Made by a program: the position numbers and the translations under genes. Source: Scalesia atractyloides (taxonomy: Eukaryota > Streptophyta > Magnoliopsida > Asterales > Asteraceae). Taken from it: a stretch of 64,000 bases of DNA. The notes under the pieces are model-generated. The model searched no databases. It was not told the origin of the DNA and was given only the letters and a program-made list of their open reading frames with translations. Within the stretch, counting starts at the first letter, position 1. Each line of letters starts with the position of its first letter. The stretch spans positions 13,869,001-13,933,000 of the forward strand of contig CAMTDV010000013.1 in NCBI GenBank assembly GCA_947069175.1, written 5' to 3'. Of the stretch, positions 34,716 through 47,940 are shown in pieces.

Positions 34716-34792
34716 CCCTAGTTATAACAGTTAAGGTCTTTGCTGCATTATTTGTGGGCTAGGTTTGTTGTGATAACTAGGCTGGCCTAATC

Positions 34793-34798
34793 GGCCCA
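34793..34798. promoter_or_regulatory. Site II element upstream of RPP2
   Basis: GGCCCA (TGGGCC on the gene strand), the TCP-bound site II motif that pairs with telo-boxes in growth-related plant promoters. It lies about 80 bp further upstream. Confidence 0.55.
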
Positions 34799-35212
34799 TT
34801 ATTCCATGAATAAATAGAGAAATAGTTATATCATGTTTCACCTATTTTATCTAATCGGTCAATTAATCACTAGGCGGTCAACAGTGATCAAATTCAGTTT
34901 TATTTGGCTAAAACTTGGTGGTAGTCTAGCGATTTCAGCCAAATTTAGGCCAGATTCTTGACTAAAGCCTGTAAATTTCGGCAGTTAATCCTATCCACTT
35001 GAAAATATAGATCAAATAAGGTGTTAAAATATGTCTACTTAAAAAATACATACAAAAATGTGTGTATATATATATAAAATTGTAAACTACATATAAAATC
35101 CCAATCTGATTAATCCGATTAATCGCTAGTCGGTTTCTCACTGGCCGACTAGCGCCTAACTATTCTTACAACCTTGGGTATCATACTGGTTTTTCATACA
35201 AGTTTACAAAGT

Positions 35213-35656
35213 AGAGGTGTACAAATAGGCTAAAAATAATCGAACCGTTCTCTTTTTTGTTAGAGAAAATAACAAGTTAGGTTAATAGCCGATTTTGCGT
35301 GGTGGAATCCTAACCTATTGTAACTGGTTAGGTTAAAAAATGGTTTTTTCGTCACCTATTTAAAAAAAAAAACAAAAACAATAAGACAATAAAACACTAG
35401 AATATATAATATAAACTCAATAAACTTTTTTTATATATATATATAAATGGGCTAAAAAATTATAATAACTTGTTAACCAAAGAAACTGGTTAAAAAAACT
35501 TACTAACCGGTTCTTGTTATAAGATTCTAAATCCATTCCTAACCTATGGTTTTTTCTAACCTAAACAGGTTACTAGTGTATCGATTACAAACCAGTTATA
35601 GACTATGATTTCAATTATCGGTTATAGTTATCGTAACCGATTTTGTACACCCCTCT
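35213..35656. mobile_element. hAT-like MITE between RPP2 and NOP58
   Basis: Left end AGAGGTGTACAAATAGG and reversed right end AGAGGGGTGTACAAAATCGG are inverted repeats. The interior has TAACCGGTT / AACCTATG blocks. The flanking octamers TACAAAGT and TACTGTGG match at only five positions, so the insertion is old. Confidence 0.65.
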
Positions 35657-36026
35657 TACTGTGGTTTAACTCTTTTTGAAAGGCTATAATACTTTTATGG
35701 TAACAAAATAAATAAATCTTGTGAATTCAGATCATTATCATGATTTATAAATAAGTTTGATTATGTAATTTTTCATTAGCAAGAGCTGTTTCAAACTTTT
35801 ATAGCCCTAATTTTCAACACTAGTCAACAAAAACCAACATCAACTATATAAACAAAGGATTTCCTACAACCACCAACAGATTCAAAAAAAGTGTCCATCT
35901 GTTGCCACTTTTAACACATTCAGAAATCCAAAAATCAACCCAACTACAATAACATCAAGTCTGTTCTTCAACATACCCAAAATTTTCTAACACTTTGTAT
36001 TTTAAACTCAAACCATACATTCCTTC

Positions 36027-39000
36027 TCACTCTTCCGATTTCTTCTTTTTCTTATCTTTCTTCTTCTTACTTGGTTTTTCATCTTCATCATCAGCTTCCG
36101 CATGCTTTCTCTTCTTTTTCTTCTCAACATTCTCCTCTTCAACGGCTTCTTCGGTTGCATGTTTCCTTTTCTTCTTGTCTTTCTTCTTACCGGCATCTTC
36201 TTCTGCCGCTGCGGTTTCTTCTTCGTCGGCAACGGCTTTCTTCTTCTTTTTCTTTTTATCTTTTTTCGCCTCGTCGGATGGTGGTGCCGCCATCTCTGTG
36301 TCTTTCTCGGCTTCCGCTTCTATCCGCCCGAGAACCGAATCTGCCGCTGCATTGTAAGTCTGCAAAAAGTTCCAATATTGTTTTAGTACAACATTGAGTA
36401 ACGCATTTGTGTAGTAAAGGTGACAACTTTGATAATTATACCTTAGAACCGGTCAAAAAAGTTTTTTTTTTCTCAAACAGGTCAAAAACCTCCTTGATCG
36501 TCATTACAGATGAGCTTTTTTCCCAAATACCCGTACCCGTATCAATTTTAGGTATTAGGTACATGTATCGGTCCCAGTTTTGTTGATTTCGGTATTTGGT
36601 ATTGGTACCGAAATTTATATAGAACTTCGAAAGTTTTTTTTATATTATGTTTTATTTTGTATTATGGTAATTATGGTACTCGTATCGACTTTACCTATTT
36701 GGTACCCATATCGTAATGGCACTCGTACCTATTTTGCCTATTTGGTACCCGTACTATATTGGTAAGAGTACCGATTTTACCTATTTGGTACCCGTACCTA
36801 TATATTAGGTACGGTATTTAGTACCCAGTTTTGTTCAGATTCAGTACCGGTATTTTCAGTACTGGTATGGGTACTGTACCGATCCCATCCCCAATCGTGA
36901 TTATCAAAGATTTAAATTTGTAGTGTAATATTTAACACCAATGCTTTTAACTTATTATTAAAAAACAAAAACAAAGACGTAAGCAATTGAAGATAATGGG
37001 AAAGAAAAATCACCTTTGCAGGGGTGATCATTGCTCCATCTCCTTTCTTGAAATCCTTGTTGTACGCTTCAATCTTTGGCTTGCCTTTAGTCGTTCCCGC
37101 AGAACGTCCAAGTTCCCGACCTTCAAGACTTCTTAATCTCGCTTCAAGCTAAATTAGCACAGAAAACGTCTATCAACAAAAAAAAAACATCTCATGACAA
37201 ACAATATCAAGAATACCTTGAGACGATTCTCCATCCCCATAGAATTATCTTGGTTATCTCCAAGAGCATCACATCGAATAGCCAACGCTGTTTTAGCCGC
37301 AAGAGAACGTGAAATCTTCCCTTTATGTTTCGGTGCCGCTTGACCGATTAAACTCGCATGATAAATAAGCCCATATTTAGGGGTTGCGTGTTTTGTCTTT
37401 AAAGCCCTAAAAAGCGCCTTTTCGGCACCAAGAATCTGAACAGTACTCCCGGGCTGTTTTGCAAGATTCAACAAACTACCTCCGTGAGCAATAAGCCGAG
37501 CACCGACAAGTTCTCCAACTATAGCAGTCAGATTTGGAGCTATCGTATTCATCCTGCTTTTTAAATAATCGTACAATTGTGCGCGGTATTCCGAAAGAGA
37601 TAACACTTGATCACACAGATCCTTAATATTAATCAAATCAAGTTCGCTGACTTCAGTTCCCATAGAAACTACAGCAGCCTCTTTTAATTCCGCTTCAGTC
37701 TCTTCTGACAGTATCTATTATAATTGAAAATTCATCAGACGATATAAATAGACTTGTGTATAAAAAAAAGGGGTAAAATTGTAAAAAAAAGATGTTAACC
37801 TCGGAGAAATCAAGTTTTGCGGCGTTTGTGCGGTAACCCATGAGCTTCACTGCCTTGGCGTAAAGAATATTGTCTTGTACAATCTTAGCAAGCTCGGGAA
37901 AATGCCAACCGTACCACTCGCGGACCCGCATAGCGTAAGTGTTAAGCTCTTTATCGAGATCGTCTAACAAGCCAATAGCTTGAATGATCATCGTATCCAC
38001 CTGATACAATCATATTTACAAAACAAACCTTTCAGAATCATATATATACAATAACCGTTTAATAATTATTATTAAGAAATGGAAATAAGGTTACCTTATC
38101 TGGGCTAAACTTAAGCTTGTATCTTGACAAACTATGAGACAAACCCAAGCTCATCGGAGCTAAATCTTGGGCACCCAAACCGGTTATGAGTTCGGTTAAT
38201 TGACTTCTTACACCCCTCATGAGTTCCATAACAGCTTGGTTATGAACACAGTCGATTTGCTGCGATAATGGTTAGTTTGAGATTAAAATCCAGATACATT
38301 TAGAAGTAAGTATGACTTTTTTACCCATATGCACAACTTACCAACTTCTCCTTGATAACATTTCCAAGCTTCGAATCCGCAACCGCCAACGACTCACCGT
38401 CACAATGCGCGCGCAAGAATTTGCGTAAACCTTTGCCAGGCTTGCTATCAAGCAACAGAGTAGCTGCTGATAGTGCTTCTGATGTGTTCTCAAACTTGGA
38501 GAAAGCTTTTAGCTTTACGATCTGTTGAAAATAGAACTCTTTTAAGCACGAATTTATTGAACAAGCATCCAAGAGGAATAATATTCATGAACAAACATAT
38601 GTATCGGTGCAAAATATTGGTCAAAATATCAGTACCGATAACATCGACAATATTGACCGATATATCACCGATTTTCCCAATATTAGTTCCTTTCTTCTTA
38701 GTTCTACCATTTGTGTTTCTTTTATTGCTGCTATTAGTGTTTTAAGTCTTGATTATTAATTTTTAGTGTTTTAAGTCTCAGTGAGTTCCTACTTGCTACA
38801 ATTGTTAAGTGTTTTGCAAGTTACAAAAGGTTAATTTGTTAATGGTAGAAGAGTATACTGAATTTTTAGTGTTAGATTGCTACATATAAATTCTAGCATG
38901 ATACTAAAATTACTGATATCCCACCAAGATAACTTATATCTCAAATACCAGTCCTTGACCGATATCCGATATTTTACCGCATTAACTACTTAGTAGCATT

Positions 39001-39323
39001 ATCTGTTCGATTCATTCAAACTACAAACTTAATATGTATCATCTTCTTCAACTAAAAGATTAATATTCAATCTACAAAAGCTAAAAGCTTGAAAAAACAA
39101 TATAAACTACAAAAAAAGGTACTAAAATACCTGTCTGGCTGTATCAGCCGACGAAAACTCCTTCCACAGATCCTGTAAACACAAGTTTAATACAATCAGA
39201 GAATACATATACATATATGTATGTAGCAGATATGTATATACTTACATCCACTTTGGAAAGCTTTCCTTCATCCAACACTTTGAAAAGGGCAAAACCCGCT
39301 GGGGTTTCGAAAAGAACTAACAT
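36027..39323 (-). CDS. NOP58: NOP58, box C/D snoRNP core protein
   Basis: Eight coding exons on the minus strand: 39246-39323, 39131-39172, 38342-38521, 38095-38259, 37800-38000, 37217-37714, 37014-37148 and 36027-36359. Every junction has GT..AG, and all joints fall between codons. The product is 543 aa, the usual size. It starts [19 protein letters not shown] (NOP5 N-terminal domain), then a coiled coil, then the Nop domain with [14 protein letters not shown] and [20 protein letters not shown], which bind the snoRNA and 15.5K protein. The tail is Lys/Glu/Asp-rich with [12 protein letters not shown] typical of NOP56/58. It works in the nucleolus with fibrillarin in 2'-O-methylation of rRNA. 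A 5'UTR intron (39340-39435) and a telo-box lie upstream. Intact. Confidence 0.97.
36520..36895. repeat. GTACC-rich MITE-like repeat in the last NOP58 intron
   Basis: TACCCGTACC, GGTACCGAT and their complements recur, giving partial fold-back between CCCGTACCCGTAT (36530) and GGGTACTGTACCGATCCCAT (36868). Probably an old hAT-type MITE; no duplication was found. Confidence 0.45.
38585..38985. repeat. MITE-like repeat in NOP58 intron 2
   Basis: ATATTGGTCAAAATATCAG near the left and CCAGTCCTTGACCGATATCCG near the right, with many CGATAT/ATATCG blocks in both orientations. Not coding; boundaries approximate. Confidence 0.4.
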
Positions 39324-39477
39324 TTTCTTGAAATTACTCCTGAAAAAATGAATAAATTCTTCAACTTTGATACAGAAATAGCTACAAATATTGAAGATTA
39401 TTCAAGAAACTGGCGAGCCCTAAAAGCCGCTTTACCTCAGAAGAGTTGCAGCCGCTTGTGGAGGAGGAATTAGGGTC

Positions 39478-39485
39478 TAGGGTTT
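39478..39485 (-). promoter_or_regulatory. Telo-box upstream of NOP58
   Basis: On the gene strand AAACCCTA, followed by a second ACCCTAAT about 7 bases nearer the gene. The same motif class lies in front of RPP2, fitting shared control of ribosome production genes. Confidence 0.6.
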
Positions 39486-41725
39486 TGAGTGTGTGTATAA
39501 ATATCACTTTTTTTCTTTTTTTTTTTCCTTTGGTCGGCATCGTTTTGATTCGTTACAACACATATAAATATCAACACTTCGTATAACAACCGGAAAATAT
39601 ACACCATAGATGCTATCTACACATGTCTTTTAACAATTGAAAATCCTAAAAACGAATAAAGATGCTGAATCGGATCATACCAATGCCGAATCGAACATAT
39701 TCGTTTGTGATGACACCGGACGTTATTGATTCGGTTCATATAGCATTTAACTATACCATTAAAATAACGAAAAGAGTAAAATGTGCTAATTTATATAAAA
39801 ATCAACTTTTATCAAAACGTAAATAAAATAAGCACGTCACAACGATATATTATGACATTTGTAAAGCAAAACCGATCAATTACTTCAACTTAGAAAAATG
39901 AAATTTCGTTCGGGCAGACCCGAACAAACCCCAACATGTCCAACACAAGTGTTCATCCCGTACAAGTATTTATTTATATCGTTTACGTACTTTTCTTAAA
40001 ATTAGTTAATAATGATAATCATATTCACATATCTATACACACACTCAAATAAAAATATATTACATAATAGAAGACATAAAAGATTGTTTTTTTAGGTTTT
40101 TGAACACAAGTTAACAACAGATTGATAGTTAAGTCAATAAGTATTTCGTTCTATGAATTACAAACACACCCTTGTTTGCTTATAATATATAATATATATA
40201 TATATATATAATACCCATTATCACTATTTCTTCAATTTACAACATATAACACCTTGTATATGTATAAATTTTCACCATTGTAACAAAATCATGTTCACAT
40301 GCTTATATGATTACCAAAGTGTATGGTTTTTCAATCAAAGTTGGTTTCAGTGGGTTCCCCTTCAACTTCCCACTTTTTAACCCAATAACCCACCCCTAAT
40401 CAACTATACCCAAATCACATATAATCTCTTAGATCGCAACATACTATTGTAATTACTTAGCATCATATGTGACTTTAAACACCATATTCATTTAAGTACT
40501 AATTCACCACAACTTATGCATATAAATAAGTATTTCGTATGATCACTCTTAAATTTTATTACATTAAAATTTTAATTAGGAAACCCTGTTTCACATTGTT
40601 TATGCACAATTTCCCTTTCATTTCTCATTATTTACATCGACAAATACGATCGATCTCTTCCACAATAAGGGATTCAAGTTCCTGTAACTACTCTCTAGGC
40701 CATCCACTTTTATCCTTCGTCGCGATCACCAGATTTATTTGTGTTCGTGAACCGTTTGTGAACACACTCATTTCCTTAACGAACGAACACGGATATAAAA
40801 TCTCGTTCGGTAAGTGTTCACGAACCGTTCGTGAACACATTTATTTCCTTAACGAACGAACACAAACAAGGCTTGTTCGTCTTCGTTTGGTTCGTTTACA
40901 AACCTAGGTATAACCGCCAAATAAACACATTACACATCATATTATTTGACATGGCATTTTGAATTTTCACCGGGATTAACAACCTGGCATTGATACCCGT
41001 TATTCAAATGGATGGCCTGGCTGAAATTTCACAGCTTCTTCTCATTGTGCCAAGTCAATTGCCCAATCACACAAACTTTATACACTTGTTATTTATTTCT
41101 AGTTAAAGTTCAATAAAAACATTTATTAGTTATTATAAGAAAAACCATATAGGTTTATAATTATTGTTTTACATATTTTATTTTTATCAAATAACATTTA
41201 AAGTGTAAGAGTTTTATAAAATCTTGATGTGTCATTTCAAACATGCTTATTCTAAGTCTGTATTTTGATATAACTTTTTCTTTTAAAACCGAGTTTAGTC
41301 ATATATAAATTATTATTTTTTCTACAAGTTTTTATTTAAGAAAATATCTTTGTCTGAAAATCTCTTTTAGTAACGAAATGATTACAAAAACAATATTTCA
41401 TCTTCGTTATAATCTAAAATGGTATGAATTTTGAAACGCTTTTAGTAACTCTCAAACATATATGTTTGTTTTATAATACTATGATTTAATAAATTATATA
41501 TGTTTGTTTTGTAATACTTTAATTATTAAATTAAAAATAAAGTTGTAATCGTAGTAGGGTAGTAGTAAACTTAAATTTGGACGTAATTAAGAAAAGAAGA
41601 GAAAAAAAAATCTGACAAGGTTGAAGCAAATGATTATGAATAAAAGTAAAAAAATTGGAAGTTGCATCCTTCACTGGTAGTTATTTATGTTCTATGACAA
41701 ACATGTATTCACAATGAAACCTAAG
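39486..41725. other. Intergenic upstream of NOP58
   Basis: No gene is found. 40195-40210 is a TA microsatellite. 40735-40905 is a fragment of the hAT-like family at 8853-9341, with the block GTTCACGAACCGTTCGTGAA repeated in two tandem copies about 76 bp apart and a right end GGTTCGTTTACAAACCTAGG. Confidence 0.4.
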
Positions 41726-41790
41726 AGAGAGGTCGGGAATCGAACCCGGATCTATTGTAAAGGCACTTAGCTAAGCCTTATCGTAAATAA
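41726..41790 (-). other. tRNA-like or SINE-head fragment
   Basis: On the minus strand GGGTTCGATTCCC is a perfect box B, preceded about 30 bases upstream by a box A-like TTAGCTAAGTGCC. No complete cloverleaf, A-tail or target duplication could be found, so this is a Pol III-derived remnant and not a tRNA gene. Confidence 0.45.
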
Positions 41791-42019
41791 CCAACAAATA
41801 CATATAAAATGGCCGTGTCATTTTAAAATAAAAGAAAGTGACTAGGGCAACCGTCCACACTATCCATCCAAAAAACTATTGTATACACACTTCTCTTATA
41901 GCCTATCGTAAATAACAACAAATACATATAAAATGGCCGTGTCATTTAAAATAAAGAAAGTGACTAGGCAACCGTCCACACTATCCAATCAACAAATATT
42001 GTAACACACTTCTCTTTAT
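41774..42019. repeat. Tandem duplication, about 126 and 120 bp
   Basis: Copy 1 is 41774-41899 and copy 2 is 41900-42019. Apart from a patch near the end, the differences are single-base losses in short runs in copy 2 (TTTT to TTT, AAAA to AAA, GGG to GG, CC to C). This pattern suggests unpolished sequence and not evolution. Confidence 0.85.
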
Positions 42020-42790
42020 AGGTATGCATAATGATATATGACTTTTGTTGTTAAGACTTCTAAATCAACATATTTTTTTATTGTATGCATTTACTTTTCA
42101 TTCTCTAAATTAATAATATTATAGGTTTAAAGGTTTTCACTTTCGACGCCGGATAAAGGTTTTTATGTTGATAAAAAAAAAAAGAAATATAAATGTAATA
42201 TGCTTCCATTGCTTCCACGCCTCATATCCATGTCGTACGCTATCACAATCCCATTGTGGCCATACGGGGTTCCAAGCTGTGGCCGAAAGCCACATAGGAC
42301 CACCACCCCTTCCACTTCTCTACACCCCATAATTTCATTCAACTTTTCATAGCAGTCTTGTTTGGTTTAACAAATTTACATACAAAATATAGAATAAACA
42401 AAATAGTGTATAAGAGAGTACTTAAGATAATAAATGTAAAATGTATTGTTTTTTTAAACAAGAAAATACTCGTTATAGAATTAAACAATAAGGGGCTATT
42501 TGTTTAACTCTTAATAGGGCTCTTAATGGTTCAGACCTCTTACTGGTTCAACGCTTAATGGTTCAGACTGTTTGTTTCGCGAGCAAATATCTGAATGGTT
42601 CAACATTATACAAAAAGGATCCCACAAGAAGATAAAAGGTACCACATGGCCGTAAGTATTCTCCAATTAAAACCTGCCTTGTCGGAGATATATAAAAAAT
42701 TTAAAAACAGTTCAGATAACGTTAATTCACAATTAACTTATCATAAGTCAACTTAGATACTAACTAACACACGACACATGTGTCCCCACA
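42020..42790. other. Intergenic, left flank of the ORF-bearing degenerate element
   Basis: No coding region is seen. GGGGCTATTTGTTTAACTC at 42492 resembles a common plant DNA-transposon end (GGGGCTGTTTGTTT), with TTAATGGTTCAGA repeated after it. Its partner end is not found. Confidence 0.3.
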
Positions 42791-42795
42791 AATCC

Positions 42796-42803
42796 TATAT
42801 AAA
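42796..42803 (+). promoter_or_regulatory. Possible TATA box before the degenerate ORFs
   Basis: TATATAAA, about 110 bp upstream of the first in-frame ATG (42909) of the ORF string that follows. Confidence 0.35.
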
Positions 42804-42908
42804 CCAATTCGAAACGGGGACTTCAAACATTCACCTTCCTTTTCAAAACCCACTTACAAGCCTTAAACCTTCTTGTTTTTGAAAAGCAAAACTCATCTTC
42901 AACCCAGC

Positions 42909-45357
42909 ATGTTTGCATCCACTTCCATCAATCTCAACATGCCAGTAGTAGAACCTGAAGTTCCCTTCATCAAAGAAGATGACTTTTTGCTCGTTAAAGA
43001 CAACAATCTCCAGATGAACACTGAACACGCGTTGTATGACCAAAGATGCCAAATTTTGGTTGAATTTCTGCTAAATTGTCTGATTAATCAAGCCATGATC
43101 AAAACCAAAGATGTACCTTAAGTATCACAAACAACTTGTGCAAACTCTTGAAGAAACAGGGGATGAAAAGATGAAAGCTCATCTCTGTGGAAGTATTTCA
43201 GTGACCATCACTCCGAGAAAGATCAAAGAATGGTTAGAACCTCCAATAAAATCAGCCTACATGGAAGCACCTAAAAAGGAGGAACTCTTGAAACAGTTCA
43301 AGGAGCTTGATTACAAAGAACGGATCACCAGAATCGAAGAGTTCAAAAGAAACAAACTAGCTGCATTCTAGTAAGTAATGATGGAGACCCTGAACAAATT
43401 CTTGACCTCAAAGATTGGAGGAGCTGATCAGATAAATATGTCTATTCTCACAATCATGTATGGACTCATCACAGGGTACAACATTGATTATGGAACATAT
43501 ATATTTAACATGATGAAGAAATTTGTTCTCACCAAGTCTGGAAGAATTGAAACACATCTACCACATCCAAGATTTTGGTCAATAATCATTGCTGAAACTT
43601 TTGAAGAAAGAGACATAGAACTGCCTATGACAGAAAGAATATGGAAGTCACATATCATGAAGCCATGGTGTGCAACCCAAGGTTGGACCTCTGCCAGAAA
43701 TGTACCAACTTTACCAGAAAGCATGCTCCGTTTGATAGCTGAAGACTCACCATATCAGAAGAAGCATGATGATATTCTCAATCAGGTGGAATACCTCAGT
43801 CAAGTTGAAGTATTCGATAGAAGCTCATCACAAGAAGATGATGATCAGATCTCAAGAGCACCAAACAAAGAGGAAGCAATAGAAATTCATCAACATGTCA
43901 CCAGATTGTATTAGAACCCATGGATACTGATGAACAAGAGCAAACAATGATGGAACAACATCAAGAGACGGAGATACTACATGCAACAGACACATGTGCT
44001 CACATTAATCCCTTTCTTAATATAGCTAGAAACTCAACAGAGTTAGATTATGATGACTCTGTTGAAGTAAGTTACAAATTTGTTTCAAGAGAATCTGATC
44101 TAAATATTGAAGAGAATATTGGTGGTTCTATACATCTTGACTATGAATCAAATGATGAGGAGGAGATTGAGACAACAACATGTAAGACCAGGAAACTGAT
44201 CAAGGAAACTTGGAAGAGGAAAATCAACTTTTCTCCACAACTCATAGAGGATCATTCACCAGTTTGATCCAAGGAAATGAGGAAAATCAAGATGTGAATG
44301 TGTTTCACGAATCTAGTAAAGCTTTTTCTGATTGGTCTCATGATCAATCTGAACCTTTGAAAATAGCAGCAAGTGTGTCTTCTCCCGGTGTGTTAGCCGA
44401 AACATATATCATTACACCTTTTCCATTGAAAACTCCGATCATTTCAAAAGAACAACTTGACACTATGCTTGATAATGTTATACAAGTTGTAATATAAAAG
44501 TCAACAGTGAAATAATAGAAGAAATCGACAACATAAGAGCAAGCAACAATAACATATCTGATGATCTTGTGAAGTTGATAAAGGAAAGGGGAGAGCAGAA
44601 AGAACAAGTCCAGACGGAGCTTAAGAAAGTGCATTAAGAAGAAAAGAGAAATGTAGATTTGATGAATGATGTACATTCTCTGATGAAAAAGATGCACTAC
44701 AATGTTTCCAGATTGGCAAAAATAAATGTTCAAGAATTAATGACTGGCATTCCAAAAGAAGCTTCAGCACAAGAAGTCCCCTCAGCAAGTGTCACACCAC
44801 TAGCTCAGCCAAAATCAACACCACAAGTCAGCAAAACCAAGCCTGCACCAATGGGACTTCCTCCACCAGTACCAAGGTCAGAAATTCCTGGAAGGATTGA
44901 ATCTTCACCAGTAATCATACCTAAAGAAAACAGCACCCCAACAACACAAGAACCAAAGAACAAAGGAAAACATGAAGCATCACCTAAACAGACTACATCA
45001 GGTGAAACAGTTTTCAGTGAATATTTGAATTTGACAGAGAAAAGAAAATGGGAAGAATCTGCAATATCTTCAAAAAGGCCCAAGCGGGCTCATGAAAGAG
45101 ATTCAGAAGGGAATTTAATCAGATTAGTGCAAATTGTGGAAAGGAAAGACATGATGTTCCCCGAAAGTAAACTCATGCACTACTACTGGTCTGAAGAAAA
45201 TAAGCCTGAAAGACCACTGAGTCTAGTCAGTAGAACTTTAAGTGAGGAAATAATTATAAGGGGGAAAATCTGCATACACAGACCTCAAACAAATCCTGTG
45301 ATAAGACTTAGAAAGGTAGATCCCCTTGTAACTCCAGATGGTGTATTGGGGTTCCAT
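42909..45357 (+). pseudogene. Degenerate multi-frame coding remnant, probably a retroelement protein; not recognised
   Basis: A chain of plus-strand ORFs (42909-43121, 43111-43371, 43378-43914, 43920-44267, 44210-44497, 44659-45357) separated by stops and one-base shifts. Composition is that of real protein. The early part has LVKDNNLQMNTEHALYDQRC and YHKQLVQTLEETGDEKMKAH; the middle YGLITGYNIDYGTYIFNMM and HPRFWSIIIAE, a compact helical region; then an acidic stretch; then a Pro/Lys/Gln-rich tail. No RT, protease, integrase or zinc knuckle is visible. I do not recognise a named family. The layout recalls gag-like ORFs of non-autonomous plant LTR elements, which is inference. The chain is cut at 45357 by element 2, so its end lies beyond the window. 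Confidence 0.55.
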
Positions 45358-47932
45358 TGTCACACCTCAGATTTCCAACCCGAAATCCAAACACCGGTGG
45401 GCCCGGGTGGGGAGTATCATGACAACAGTTGATAACATCATAGTAATTAAACACGGCACAGCAGAAGTCTTGGAGTAAAATTACTATTTCGAAAATACAA
45501 AATAATATACAAGCTTGTAATAGAAGATCCACAAGCGGATCATAAATTGTACAAGGAAAGAATATAAAACAGACTTTGGGCAGATTTAGGATTTGCAAGA
45601 TCCTCTATCACTACCGAGCACTTCCGGCCTATTTCCGTATTGTACCTGCATATTAGTCTTTTGAAAATACGTCAGCTTTCGCTAGTAAATACACCCAACT
45701 GACTCATTTTGAAAACATTTCAAAAATGTTTTAGGTGCGTATCAGCACAAAATCTTTTTATAACTTGGGTTAATTGACCGTCCAACCTTGTTAACAGATT
45801 TACATGTTTGTCATACATACGGGGCTCGGCGGAAAACCGAGACACAATTAACGTACACACCACTTTGGACTCACGAATGAGTCAATTCCTCCTAACCTTG
45901 TGGGAATGCATAATTGAGCGTCTATCGGGTGTATGCCTGCCGAGGATATCCAGAACACGGTAGTTAACCCCCGATGTTTAAATTATCAAACAAAACTGAT
46001 TAAAACAGAATATGCAGATTTCTATCCCGAACCGGCGTTCGATTAATCCCATTTCCGACCAAGCGGTAATAATTTACCGTAACCCAAGCCCGTATAGGGG
46101 AAATGAGTCGAGAGTATTTACCTGAGCTAGTCTTCTTTAATTTTTAATAACTCAGCCGTACACAAAAAGGACTAAGTACAGATAGCATTTACCGGCAAGT
46201 CTCTAGTCCGGATTATGGCATAAACTAACCAATACTAACGGTCTTATTTAAGTCAAAGACTTAGACCGACTAACGTACTTGATCAAAACGTATGACGCTA
46301 GATTAAACGATGATTGGATAGAATGTAGTTTAATCCCAACAAGTACCTTGACTTGTTTAATATGGGTAAACTATTAACATTCTGGATTTTGAGACTTAAA
46401 TGACAAGGTTAAACCGTTTCGGTTAATTTCCGTAAAATAGTTACATATACGTAACTATGTGCATATTAGCGACATCGGGTAACCGGATAAGTCATGGAAA
46501 AGTTCTGTATGCCATTATAATTTAAATAAGTTAAGATATCAGTAGGATATCGACTTATATGCCCGTTAAGGTTTTAAAACGAAATTATGCCTCATAAGGG
46601 CATTTTGGTAATTTTATACCGTAATAAAGGAACTTGAATATAATTTTAATGTTATAGTCATAAGTATTCTGGAAAAATAATTTATTTATAATATAATATC
46701 AGTAGGATGTCAATTATATGTGTAAATTATCCTTTATGACCAAACTATGCACCGAAGGGGCATTTTGGTCATTTTACACATAGTTTATAATTTATTTGGG
46801 ATTCTGAATTTATAACATATACCTACTGTAAATATGTTTAAAATAAGTTTTAAAATCAGTAGGTATCAAGTCTTGGTCAATAATACGGTTTAAAACCATA
46901 CTATGCGCCGAAACGGCGCATATGTCGTAAGATGACGTTTTTAAGTGATGTTTACAAAAACTGACATTAAGGTTAGATTAAAATGTTTAAAACATGTTAT
47001 TTAATATAACATATTAGTAGGTAAATGATTTACCTTGAAAAGATTTGATTAAAACCATTTTATAAGCCATAAGGGCTAAAACCGTCATTTATCGACATAG
47101 TTTAAGGACTTGTTTGAAAACTCAGTTTATAACTTGGTTTAACATCCCAAATAATCCTACTTATAATATTACATCATTAGGAAACTCATTTTCAAGTTTA
47201 TTATCATTAAAGCCTTGATTTATGTAGAAAGGCATTTTGGTCAAAGATGACATAATTATGGAACTTGCGTATAAACTTGGATTCTGATTATGATCATGTA
47301 ATATAACCTTAGAGGGTTACGCTACATTATATTAAGATCATAATGCAAAATTTATATCAGTAAGTAACTAACCTAAATCGGGTCAGAATCGAAAGTCAAA
47401 GCAGAAGTCAAACTTCGCGACTCTCGGTTGCGAACCAACCCTAGAACTGAAATTGACGAGCCGAACATGTTCTTACATGTTATAATAATTAGTACCAATT
47501 TGTTTAAGTGTCAAAAAAGGTTTCATAACATATATAAGATCAATTTATGATTTTTCCAAAAATGGCCTGTTTGACTTTTTAATATCATAACTTTGACCCG
47601 TCAATTGGTCTAGCAAACGTGATCTTCAGAAGGTGCCCTTTATAGGGATTAACACCTACCTTATTAGATCACTTAGCCATGTTCATTTCAAACAATGGCT
47701 GGACCATAATGGTCTTAACCAAAAGTCAAAGCGTTTTACGAAAATGCTTGACTTTTGGCTATAAAAGCCTATAAACGAAAATGCAAGAGCAAGGAACACT
47801 TACAAGAGGTTCCTACAATGCAAGAGAACTAAGTTGGATGCTCCTTTCAGCTAAGAACTTCCAGAGGAGGGAGAAGAGTTACGATTTAGAAGGTGCAAGT
47901 TGAAATGGTGAACTTAAGCACCTATTTATAGT

Positions 47933-47940
47933 TGGAGAGC
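47933..47940 (-). promoter_or_regulatory. TATA box of the element 2 LTR
   Basis: TATAAATA on the minus strand, with the same box preserved in the sister LTR at about 61530. It lies about 800 bp into the LTR. Confidence 0.5.

Noticed and set aside
36071..36397. Plus-strand ORFs opposite the last NOP58 exon
   Set aside because: They are shadows of the Lys/Glu-rich tail; the minus-strand frame fits NOP58 with correct splice joints.
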